32,084 bases of DNA from an uncultured Erysipelotrichaceae bacterium (GTDB taxonomy: Bacteria > Bacillota_I > Bacilli_A > Erysipelotrichales > Erysipelotrichaceae): assembly GCA_902766005.1 (NCBI GenBank), contig CACXCB010000130.1:1-32084 (forward strand). The letters are read 5' to 3'. The translations under genes and the position numbers were made by a program. The notes beneath the pieces were generated by a model. The model did no database searches. It saw nothing but the letters and a program-made list of their open reading frames with translations, and had not been told where the DNA came from. Positions 25,497 through 32,084 of this stretch are shown here, one piece after another; position 1 is the stretch's first letter; every line of letters begins with the position of its first letter.

Positions 25497-26015
25497 ATGG
25501 CAAACGTATTAACAGTATATTATTCCCGTAAGGGTGAAAATTACTTCGGTGGAGAAATCCGTTCTATTAAAAAAGGAAATACGGAAAGAATTGCAGAATT
25601 CATCCAAAAGGCAGTCGGCGGAGATCTGTTTGAAATTGAAACCGTCCGTGAATATGCCAAAGATTATCATGAATGTACCAATGAAGCAGCTGCAGAAAAG
25701 AGGCAGAATGCAAGGCCTGCATTAAAAAAACTTCCGGAAAGCATCGATCGGTATGACACCATTTTTGTGGGTTATCCAAACTGGTGGGGAACAGCGCCGA
25801 TGGCAGTATTCACATTCCTGGATTCCTTTGATTTTGCAGGGAAAAAGATTGTTCCATTCTGCACGAACGAAGGCAGCGGCATGGGAACTTCTGAAAGAGA
25901 TATCCAAAAGGAATGTCCAAAGGCAACCGTTGCATCAGGATTAAGCATCAGAGGATCACAAGCAGAAAACAGTCAAGCAAAAACAGCTGCGTGGGCAGTA
26001 CAGAATGTAAAGTAG
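25497..26015 (+). CDS. Flavodoxin-family protein
   Basis: A 172-residue flavodoxin-like protein. The first loop (VYYSRKG, with an insertion before GNTERIAEFI) binds the FMN phosphate. The motif VGYPNWWGTAPMAVFTFLD (about 85-103) forms the isoalloxazine pocket, and FCTNEGSGMG is the next strand and loop. It fits the flavodoxin_4 group found in anaerobes rather than classical short flavodoxin. It probably serves as an electron carrier or quinone/FMN-linked reductase. It is the first gene of a four-gene operon with gaps of 13, 12 and 15 bases. The start follows AAAGGAGAAAAG. Confidence 0.9.
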   Translation: MANVLTVYYSRKGENYFGGEIRSIKKGNTERIAEFIQKAVGGDLFEIETVREYAKDYHECTNEAAAEKRQNARPALKKLPESIDRYDTIFVGYPNWWGTAPMAVFTFLDSFDFAGKKIVPFCTNEGSGMGTSERDIQKECPKATVASGLSIRGSQAENSQAKTAAWAVQNVK

Positions 26016-26028
26016 GAGGAACAGGACA

Positions 26029-27207
26029 ATGACAAACGATTTCAGCTTTCAAAACACAACAAAGGTACATTTCGGAAAGAATGCCTTAAGCAAGCTTTCT
26101 GCAGAAGTAGCTCCATATGGCAATAAGATTCTGCTGGTATACGGCGGCAAGTCTGTCAAGAGAATCGGTTTATATGACAAAGTAGTCAATGAATTGAAAA
26201 AGGCAGATGTCGAAATATTTGATTATGATCTTGTTAAACCGAATCCAAGACATACCGACATCAATATCGGCGGTAAGATGTGCAAAGATAACGGCATTCA
26301 GATTGTTATAGGAATGGGCGGAGGTTCTGCCATTGACAGCGCTAAAGCTATTGCAGCTTTAGCCGTAGCTGATACAGATAACTGCTGGGATCTTGTTGTG
26401 GCAAGAAAGCCGATCACAAAAGCATTGGCTGTATTCGCTATTCCTACCATGGCTTCTACGGGAAGTGAAATGGATGCAAGTTGTGTTATTTCCAATCTTG
26501 AAACGGAACAGAAGACAGGATATAACGGTCCTGCAATTCGTCCGAAGGTAACTTTTGATGATCCGACAAATACTTTCTCCGTACCGCCATATCAGACAGC
26601 GTGCGGTGCCATTGATATCATGTCACATACGATTGATACAAAGTATTTTTCTAAAGATGACAAGATGGACATGTTATACAGGATGATGGATGAGCATGTA
26701 AAAACAGTTGTGAAATGGGCACCGGTTGCATATAATGAACCCGATAACTACGAAGCCAGATCCAATCTGATGTGGGCTGCTTCATGGGCGTTAAACAGTT
26801 TTATGACATGCGGTGTCAGACAGTTTCTGAGTGTTCATGCAATGGAGCATGAATTAAGTGCTGTCTATGACATGGTGCATGGTCATGGCATTGCCATCTT
26901 AATGCCCAGATGGATGCGGTATATTCTGAATGAAGAAACTGCACCGCAGATTGCAAGAATGGCATATGAAGTATATGACATTGCAAAGGATACACCGGTG
27001 ATGGAAGCTGCAGAAAAGGCAATTGAATGTACAGAGAAACTGTTCTTTGAAACATTAGGCCTGGAAAGCAAGCTTTCCAATATGAATATTGATGATTCCC
27101 GTTTTGAGGAAATGGCAAAGAATGCATGTGGTGCAAACGGAGTTATTAAAGGATTTGTGGATCTGTATCCGGAGGATGTCGTGAATATTTATAAGATGTG
27201 CTTATAA
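26029..27207 (+). CDS. Iron-containing alcohol dehydrogenase
   Basis: A 392-residue group III (iron-dependent) alcohol dehydrogenase, of the butanol dehydrogenase-like branch. The NAD(P)-binding GMGGGSAIDSAKAIA is near residue 100. The metal ligands fit GAIDIMSHTIDT (Asp and His, about 200-206), HAMEHELS (His, about 270) and HGHGIAIL (His, about 284). It interconverts aldehydes or ketones and alcohols with NAD(P)H. The start follows AGGAGGAAC. It lies between flavodoxin and MATE genes, suggesting a stress or redox balancing role. Confidence 0.94.
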   Translation: MTNDFSFQNTTKVHFGKNALSKLSAEVAPYGNKILLVYGGKSVKRIGLYDKVVNELKKADVEIFDYDLVKPNPRHTDINIGGKMCKDNGIQIVIGMGGGSAIDSAKAIAALAVADTDNCWDLVVARKPITKALAVFAIPTMASTGSEMDASCVISNLETEQKTGYNGPAIRPKVTFDDPTNTFSVPPYQTACGAIDIMSHTIDTKYFSKDDKMDMLYRMMDEHVKTVVKWAPVAYNEPDNYEARSNLMWAASWALNSFMTCGVRQFLSVHAMEHELSAVYDMVHGHGIAILMPRWMRYILNEETAPQIARMAYEVYDIAKDTPVMEAAEKAIECTEKLFFETLGLESKLSNMNIDDSRFEEMAKNACGANGVIKGFVDLYPEDVVNIYKMCL

Positions 27208-27219
27208 GGAGGAGAGATT

Positions 27220-28602
27220 ATGGATTTAGTCAGCCGAATCATTGAACCAAAGCAACAAATAGCCGAAAACAAAAAGAGATTTTCCAATGCGGCTTTACAA
27301 AAGATGATCATACCATTGTTCATTGAACAATTACTGTTAATGGTGGTCGGCCTGGCTGATACAATGATGGTTTCTCATGCAGGGGAGGCGACGGTTTCCG
27401 GCGTCTCTCTTGATACGATGATTTATACCATCTTCATTTTGGTGTTTTCTTCCCTTGGTGCAGGAGGCGGTGTAATTGTCGCTCAGTATATCGGCAGAAA
27501 AGACAGAGAAAACGGAGATCTTGCAGCATCGCAGATTTTCCATATTGCCTTTTTGATTTCAATGTCTTTGATGATATTACTGCTGATTGCAGGAAAAGGC
27601 ATATTACATTTGCTTTATCCTTCTGTAGAACCTGCGGTCATGGCAGCATGTGAAACCTATTTATGGATTGTTACATTATCTTTTCCTGCTAATGCCATCT
27701 ATAATGCAGGTACCGCATTATACAGAGCAATGGGTAAAACATCTGTAACAATGCGTGTTTCCATAGCAATGAATGTCGTGAATATTGTCGGTAATGCAAT
27801 CGGTATCTTTGTGTTGCATGCAGGAGCTGCAGGTGTTGCATGGCCTACCACAATATCCTGGTATTTTGCGGCGACAATCATGACATATCTATGTTTCAAT
27901 AAAAAGAATCAGGTTTCCATTAACAGGACACAAATTCTGCATCTCGATACCATCATGGCCGGAAGAATCTTGCGTGTCGCTGTACCGAATGCCATTGAAG
28001 GCGGATTATTCCAGGCTGCAAAGGTTGTATTAGGCTCTTTGATCGCAACATTTGGAACGGCACAGATTGCTGCCAACGGAATCGGACAGACAATCTGGTC
28101 TTTAGCAGCTGTTGTTACAAGTTCGATGTCACCGATCTTTATTACTGTTATCGGACAATGTATCGGAGCAAAAGATAAAGAAGCTGCAGATTATTATTTG
28201 TGGAAGTTATTGAGGATGGCAACAGCTTTGACATTTGTCTGGAACTTATTAGTTCTGGTATGTCTGCCTTTGATTTTGCCTTTATATGACATCTCTGCAG
28301 AAACAAGACATCTATTGATTATCATTGTTATTATTCATAATGTATTCTGTGGAACCATCGGTGCCTTCTTCGGACCGATGTCCGCCGGACTTCGTGCAGC
28401 AGGTGATGTGAAATTCACAATGTATGCATCTATCTTCTGTACTGTATTTTTCAGAACAGCATTGTCTTTCCTGTTTTGCTTGGTCTTCAGAATGGGTGTG
28501 ATCGGCATTGCCTGTGCCATGGTCATGGACTGGTCTTTAAAGGCATGTATCCTGATGATGCGATACAGAAGCGGAAAGTGGTTACAACATCAATTAATAT
28601 AA
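27220..28602 (+). CDS. MATE-family exporter (second copy)
   Basis: A 460-residue membrane protein with 12 predicted helices in two halves. Helix 1 region IIPLFIEQLLLMVVGLADTMMVSHAGE and PAVMAACETYLWIV are typical of the NorM-like branch. The second half begins at about residue 250 (VPNAIEGGLFQAAKVVLGS). It is not a close copy of the MATE at 1183-2514: the N-termini and loops differ. In operon with redox genes, it may export a toxic product or cofactor-like molecule, but nothing in the sequence fixes the substrate. The start follows AAGGAGGAGAG. Confidence 0.93.
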   Translation: MDLVSRIIEPKQQIAENKKRFSNAALQKMIIPLFIEQLLLMVVGLADTMMVSHAGEATVSGVSLDTMIYTIFILVFSSLGAGGGVIVAQYIGRKDRENGDLAASQIFHIAFLISMSLMILLLIAGKGILHLLYPSVEPAVMAACETYLWIVTLSFPANAIYNAGTALYRAMGKTSVTMRVSIAMNVVNIVGNAIGIFVLHAGAAGVAWPTTISWYFAATIMTYLCFNKKNQVSINRTQILHLDTIMAGRILRVAVPNAIEGGLFQAAKVVLGSLIATFGTAQIAANGIGQTIWSLAAVVTSSMSPIFITVIGQCIGAKDKEAADYYLWKLLRMATALTFVWNLLVLVCLPLILPLYDISAETRHLLIIIVIIHNVFCGTIGAFFGPMSAGLRAAGDVKFTMYASIFCTVFFRTALSFLFCLVFRMGVIGIACAMVMDWSLKACILMMRYRSGKWLQHQLI

Positions 28603-28617
28603 TAGAAGGAGAGTGTG

Positions 28618-29739
28618 ATGGAACAGTTTGAATTCATCAAAAAGAATTTCGGTTTCGGTTGTATGCGTCTGCCCATGAAAGATGGTGAAGTGGATCTTGA
28701 AGAAACAAATAAAATGGTAGATTACTTCATCGATCATGGATTTAATTACTTTGATACTGCCCATGGATATATTCAGGGAAGAAGTGAACAAGCTTTAAAA
28801 GAATGCCTGACAAAAAGATATCCAAGGGATCAGTACATCTTAACAAACAAATTAACGACCAGTTTCTTCAACAAGGAAGAAGATATCCGTCCTTTGTTTC
28901 AGCAGCAGTTGGATGCCTGCGGTGTAGATTACTTTGACTTTTACCTCATGCATGCGCAAAACTCCCAGCACTTTGAAAAGTATAAGAGATGTCATGCATA
29001 TGAAACAGCATTTGAACTGAAAAAAGAAGGCAAGGTCAAGCATGTAGGTATTTCTTTCCATGATAAAGCAAGTGTTCTGGATCAGATATTAACAGAATAT
29101 CCGGAAATTGAGATTGTACAGATTCAGTTTAACTATCTGGATTATGAAAGTGCATCTGTTGAGTCAAGAAAGGTTTATGAAGTCTGTGAAAAACATGATA
29201 AACCGGTATTGGTCATGGAGCCTGTAAAAGGCGGTAATCTGGTTAAATTGCCGGAAGATGCCCAGAAGATCCTGGATAAATTACATGGCGGATCCAATGC
29301 TTCTTATGCGATTCGCTTTGCGGCAAGCTTCAAGAATATCCGCGTTGTATTATCAGGCATGAGCAATATGGAGCAGATGATGGATAATGTATCTTTCATG
29401 GAAGATTTCAAGCCTTTGAATGAAACAGAAATGGAAGCAGTGAAGAAGGTTTGCGATGTATTCAATTCCAAGAATATGATTCCTTGTACATCCTGCCGCT
29501 ATTGTATTGAAGAGAGTTCCTGTCCGAGAAAAATCTTAATTCCGGATATGTTCTCCAACTACAATACAAAGAAGACATTCGGTGACTGGAATGCGGATTA
29601 TTACTACAATAACGTATTAACATTATCCAATGGCAAAGCATCTGACTGTATCAAATGCGGCAAATGCGAAAGAGTCTGTCCGCAACATTTACCAATTCGT
29701 AATCTGTTGGTACAAGTTGCAGAGCAATTTGAAAAATAA
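28618..29739 (+). CDS. Aldo/keto reductase with C-terminal ferredoxin domain
   Basis: A 373-residue protein: an AKR barrel (about 1-275) with an intact set FDTAHGYIQGRSE (Asp and Tyr), LTNKL (Lys) and LMHAQN (His), then a ferredoxin-like tail with CTSCRYCIEESSCP and CIKCGKCERVCP, typical of two iron-sulfur clusters. This separates it from the relative at 2946-4043, where the catalytic residues look altered. The start at 28618 is preferred because AAGGAGAG is spaced correctly for it; a GTG immediately upstream is too close. It closes the operon with the alcohol dehydrogenase and a flavodoxin, which could feed electrons to it. Confidence 0.93.
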   Translation: MEQFEFIKKNFGFGCMRLPMKDGEVDLEETNKMVDYFIDHGFNYFDTAHGYIQGRSEQALKECLTKRYPRDQYILTNKLTTSFFNKEEDIRPLFQQQLDACGVDYFDFYLMHAQNSQHFEKYKRCHAYETAFELKKEGKVKHVGISFHDKASVLDQILTEYPEIEIVQIQFNYLDYESASVESRKVYEVCEKHDKPVLVMEPVKGGNLVKLPEDAQKILDKLHGGSNASYAIRFAASFKNIRVVLSGMSNMEQMMDNVSFMEDFKPLNETEMEAVKKVCDVFNSKNMIPCTSCRYCIEESSCPRKILIPDMFSNYNTKKTFGDWNADYYYNNVLTLSNGKASDCIKCGKCERVCPQHLPIRNLLVQVAEQFEK

Positions 29740-29764
29740 CATCATTTATATCAACAGAAGAATG

Positions 29765-29790
29765 AAGCAGTTTAAAATGACTGCTTTTAT
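29765..29790 (+). terminator. Intrinsic terminator of the redox operon
   Basis: AAGCAGT (29765-29771) pairs with ACTGCTT (29780-29786) around an 8-base loop, then TTAT. The T-run is short. Confidence 0.7.
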
Positions 29791-29797
29791 AATAGTA

Positions 29798-29826
29798 TTG
29801 AAGTTTCAAATGTTTTTATATAGAAT
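29798..29826 (+). promoter_or_regulatory. Promoter of the AAA-ATPase/nuclease gene
   Basis: TTGAAG (29798-29803), a 17-base spacer and TAGAAT (29821-29826), 37 bases before the start codon. Both boxes are reasonable. Confidence 0.6.
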
Positions 29827-29863
29827 TTAAAAAAGGTATGACAAAAGAACAGGAGGTGGAAGC

Positions 29864-31609
29864 ATGAAAGCAGTTCCGTTGGGAATTGAGTTCTTTAAAG
29901 AGATTGTAAATGGGAATTATTACTATGTTGATAAGACATTGTTGATTAAAGAATTATTGGCACCTGAGCCTGCTAAGGCAACGCTGATCACACGCCCGAG
30001 AAGATTCGGCAAATCATTGAACATGAACATGTTGAACTGCTTCCTGAACATAGAAGACAAGGAAGATATTTTCACTGATCTGAAGATCAGGAAAGAAAAA
30101 GAAATCTGTGAAAGACATATGCATAAATATCCTGTCATACAGGTTTCTTTCAAGGATATATCAGGAATCAGTTTAAAACCAGATCCAAGGAATGTAGAAA
30201 ATGCATTGAGACAGCTTAGCAATACCATCGGCACATTGGCTGATACATATTCTTTTTTGGAAAACAGTGCAAAATTAACAGATAAAGAAAAAGAAGATTA
30301 TGAGAAACTTTGTGCCAGATCAAAAGATCCATCCAAACCTATGTTTGTCATAAATACAGATGTACTTCAGTCGAGCTTATTGATTCTATCCACTCTTCTT
30401 CACAAACATTATGGAATACCTGCCGTAATACTGATTGACGAGTACGATGTTCCTTTGGACAAGGCATATCTCGGGGGATACTATGATGAATTCATGAATA
30501 TTTACAGAAACCTTCTGAGCAGTGCCCTTAAAAGTAATCCGCATGTCGCTTTTGCAGTTATCACAGGATGTCTGAGGATATCAAAAGAATCTATCTTTAC
30601 AGGATTGAACAACTTAACGACTCTGGATATTACGAACAGCAGAGCAGATGAGTACTTCGGATTCACGGATGAGGAAGTGTTGGAAATGCTGAAGCACTAT
30701 CATCTTGAAAGGTATCATAGCAAAGTAAAAGCATTTTATGACGGATACAGAATCGGAAACAAGATGGTATATAATCCTTGGTCAATCATAGACTTTATTT
30801 CTAACGCTATTTATGAAATCAAAAATGACATTGAGCCATCTTTTCCTTCCGGCTGGGTAAACTCCTCCGGAAATGATATTATTCGTATGCTTCTTAACAG
30901 GGCAGATGAGAATGTAAAAATGGATCTTGAAGAACTTTCCTCTGGAAAAACTGTAGGTAAACATGTGGTGAGTACATTGTCTTATCCTGATCTGTATAGC
31001 GATTTGGAAAACATTTGGACAGTCATGCTTCATGCCGGATATTTAACAACAGTCAGAAAGATTCAGGATGATATTGTCGAGCTTAGAATTCCTAACGAAG
31101 AGGTACAAAGAGCTTTTGATGAGAATGTTCGTAAATGGGCAAATAAAAGAACCGAACAAGGAACATATTTGAAACAACTATGCGAATCAGTGGAAACATT
31201 TGAAGCAGGAAAAATGGAGGAATCCATCAATATTCTTTTGGATGACCTGATCGGTGCAAGGGACACTGCTACAAAAACATTCAAAGAGAATTATTACCAT
31301 GGAATCATGAACTGTGCAGTATCCTATAGGACAGACTGGATCAGTTCATCCAATCCTGAGACAGGAGACGGCTATTGCGATCTTGCAATAGAAAACAGAA
31401 AAGAAAACTGGGGAATGATCCTGGAGCTCAAGTATTCCTCTGATCCGGATGATTTTACAAAAGCGCTGGATGAAGGGGAAAAGCAGATCTACACGTGCAG
31501 ATATGCAAAGATGCTGGAAAGAAGGAAGTATAAGAATATTTATTTGTATTCTATTGCTTTCCATGGAAGAGAGTGCAGGGTAAGACAGGTACCTTATCCG
31601 AAGCCTTAG
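29864..31609 (+). CDS. AAA-ATPase-like protein with C-terminal PD-(D/E)XK nuclease-type domain
   Basis: A 581-residue protein with the organisation of the AAA-ATPase_like (PF09820) plus PDDEXK_9 (PF08011) family as I recall it. The N-terminus VPLGIEFFKEIVNGNYYYVDKT is characteristic. The Walker A-type loop is RPRRFGKS (about 44-51), the Walker B ILIDEYDVP (about 189-197). A C-terminal domain (about 450-575) has GYCDLAI and MILELKYS (about 504-520), matching D and ExK of the nuclease fold. The true role is unknown; these genes are multi-copy in gut Firmicutes, and ideas range from mobile-element to defence functions. It has its own promoter and a GGAGG ribosome site. Just after its stop a structured element begins. 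Confidence 0.88.
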   Translation: MKAVPLGIEFFKEIVNGNYYYVDKTLLIKELLAPEPAKATLITRPRRFGKSLNMNMLNCFLNIEDKEDIFTDLKIRKEKEICERHMHKYPVIQVSFKDISGISLKPDPRNVENALRQLSNTIGTLADTYSFLENSAKLTDKEKEDYEKLCARSKDPSKPMFVINTDVLQSSLLILSTLLHKHYGIPAVILIDEYDVPLDKAYLGGYYDEFMNIYRNLLSSALKSNPHVAFAVITGCLRISKESIFTGLNNLTTLDITNSRADEYFGFTDEEVLEMLKHYHLERYHSKVKAFYDGYRIGNKMVYNPWSIIDFISNAIYEIKNDIEPSFPSGWVNSSGNDIIRMLLNRADENVKMDLEELSSGKTVGKHVVSTLSYPDLYSDLENIWTVMLHAGYLTTVRKIQDDIVELRIPNEEVQRAFDENVRKWANKRTEQGTYLKQLCESVETFEAGKMEESINILLDDLIGARDTATKTFKENYYHGIMNCAVSYRTDWISSSNPETGDGYCDLAIENRKENWGMILELKYSSDPDDFTKALDEGEKQIYTCRYAKMLERRKYKNIYLYSIAFHGRECRVRQVPYPKP

Positions 31610-31612
31610 AGT

Positions 31613-31970
31613 CAACTACCCACCACTTAAAGTCTGACGACTTTTGAAGTGTGGGCTTGGTAACAGATATATGCCTAGGCATTATCCTGTTATCAGCCCG
31701 GTTGATTAGCCTAAGTCTTGAGACAGAGACTACGTTATGCAGTGACGCTTAAGCGGACTTACCCGGGAATGCTCCACAAGTTCCCGGCTCTAAGGACATG
31801 CATTAAACATCTCTGACGGGTAGGAGAAGTGTGCATGTCTTCTAAGCCTGCATAACACTGGCGATGTGGACCACCATCCGCAAGGATGAGAACCGGGGAA
31901 GGGCGTGCTTTCAGGCATGTTCTCCCTGGAGGCGTAAGCCGTTTATTTTAAGAAAAGAAAAAAAGGAGGC
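31613..31970 (+). ncRNA. Structured non-coding RNA, HEARO/omega RNA-like
   Basis: This 360-base stretch has no supported gene but dense pairing. A hairpin begins with CCCACCACTT and closes with AAGTGTGGG (about 31620-31654), with AAAGTC/GACTTT inside. TAACAG pairs with CTGTTA around a TGCCTAGGCA palindrome (about 31661-31693). A long-range stem GTTATGCAG (31734-31742) with CTGCATAAC (31848-31856) encloses CCGGGAA/TTCCCGG (31763-31769, 31781-31787) and GACATGCA/TGCATGTC (31795-31802, 31832-31839). CATCC-GCAA-GGATG (31875-31888) and GGC-GTAA-GCC (31931-31940) are GNRA hairpins, and GAGAAC (31888-31893) pairs with GTTCTC (31919-31924). It leads straight into a ribosome site. This is the layout of HEARO/omega RNAs upstream of IscB/IsrB genes. 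The family name is from memory. Confidence 0.6.
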
Positions 31971-31977
31971 ATCAGCC

Positions 31978-32084
31978 ATGAACGATGTATTTGTGACAGC
32001 ACTGGAAGAAGGCACACCGCAACAGCCGCTGCCTGGAGAAGTTCTACGATGCAAAGTACATTGACATCCGCGACGGGAAAAAGA
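31978..32084 (+). pseudogene. Start of a broken reading frame, possibly IscB/IsrB-like
   Basis: An ATG at 31978 follows AAAGGAGG by 10 bases, directly after the structured RNA. The frame reads MNDVFVTALEEGTPQQP and stops at a TGA (32062-32064). From about 32029 the +1 frame is open to the edge and looks coding (CLEKFYDAKYIDIRDGKK). So a one-base shift probably divides one gene, or the edge conceals a longer frame. The opening VFVTAL..GTP..P recalls the N-terminal PLMP region of IscB-family proteins, which begins with a V-F-V strand and xPLMP, but the match is loose. Without the rest of the sequence the family cannot be settled. Confidence 0.35.

Noticed and set aside
31613..31970. Group II intron as explanation of the structured region
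   Set aside because: No domain V-like hairpin or intron boundary motif was seen, and no reverse-transcriptase sequence is recognisable.
31864..31977. Open frame extending upstream of the ATG at 31978 through the structured RNA
   Set aside because: It lies within the GNRA hairpins and has no ribosome site, while AAAGGAGG marks the later start.

Overview
The window looks like chromosome of a low-to-moderate G+C Bacillota (Firmicutes), probably an anaerobic gut-type lineage such as Erysipelotrichia or Clostridia. The reasons are strong GGAGG-type ribosome sites, a PyrR-type attenuator, class 1B dihydroorotate dehydrogenase (PyrD with PyrK), ferredoxin-tailed aldo/keto reductases, and a large stock of MerR, DeoR, AraC and LysR regulators. 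The species cannot be fixed from the sequence alone.

Layout. Positions 1-181 hold the last codons of a protein resembling the C-terminus of AAA-ATPase/PD-(D/E)XK nuclease-type proteins. A 313-base gap with three consecutive hairpins follows. Next come a Crp/Fnr-type regulator divergent from a MATE exporter (495-2514), and a minus-strand pair of an iron-sulfur aldo/keto reductase and a cyclophilin-fold protein, divergent from a MerR regulator and metallo-beta-lactamase-fold hydrolase operon (2596-5467). The shared MerR intergenic region has a 19-bp-spacer promoter. An AraC regulator diverges from a GH78 alpha-L-rhamnosidase (5473-9269). After that are a zinc-ribbon membrane protein behind its own MerR-type promoter, an alpha/beta hydrolase, a second aldo/keto reductase, a LysR regulator convergent with an MFS transporter, and a DeoR regulator beside a GH1 6-phospho-beta-glucosidase (9412-16306).

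The centre is an eight-gene pyrimidine operon, pyrC-carB-pyrK-pyrD-pyrF-pyrE-pyrB-pyrI (16528-25252). It encodes the steps from carbamoyl phosphate to UMP, except that the small carbamoyl-phosphate synthase subunit carA is absent. It is preceded by a good promoter, a dyad over the -35 box, and a leader that fits PyrR-controlled attenuation. Its last two genes are the catalytic and regulatory chains of an allosteric aspartate transcarbamoylase. A tightly spaced redox/export operon follows (25497-29739): flavodoxin, iron-type alcohol dehydrogenase, MATE exporter and ferredoxin-tailed aldo/keto reductase.

The right end is the most unusual part. A complete AAA-ATPase/PD-(D/E)XK nuclease gene (29864-31609) is followed immediately by about 360 bases of highly structured, non-coding sequence with nested stems and two GNRA tetraloop hairpins. 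This leads directly into a ribosome site and a short reading frame that breaks near the window edge. The layout resembles a HEARO/omega RNA upstream of an IscB/IsrB-type gene of IS200/IS605-related elements. The identification is by architecture and remembered features, not by search.
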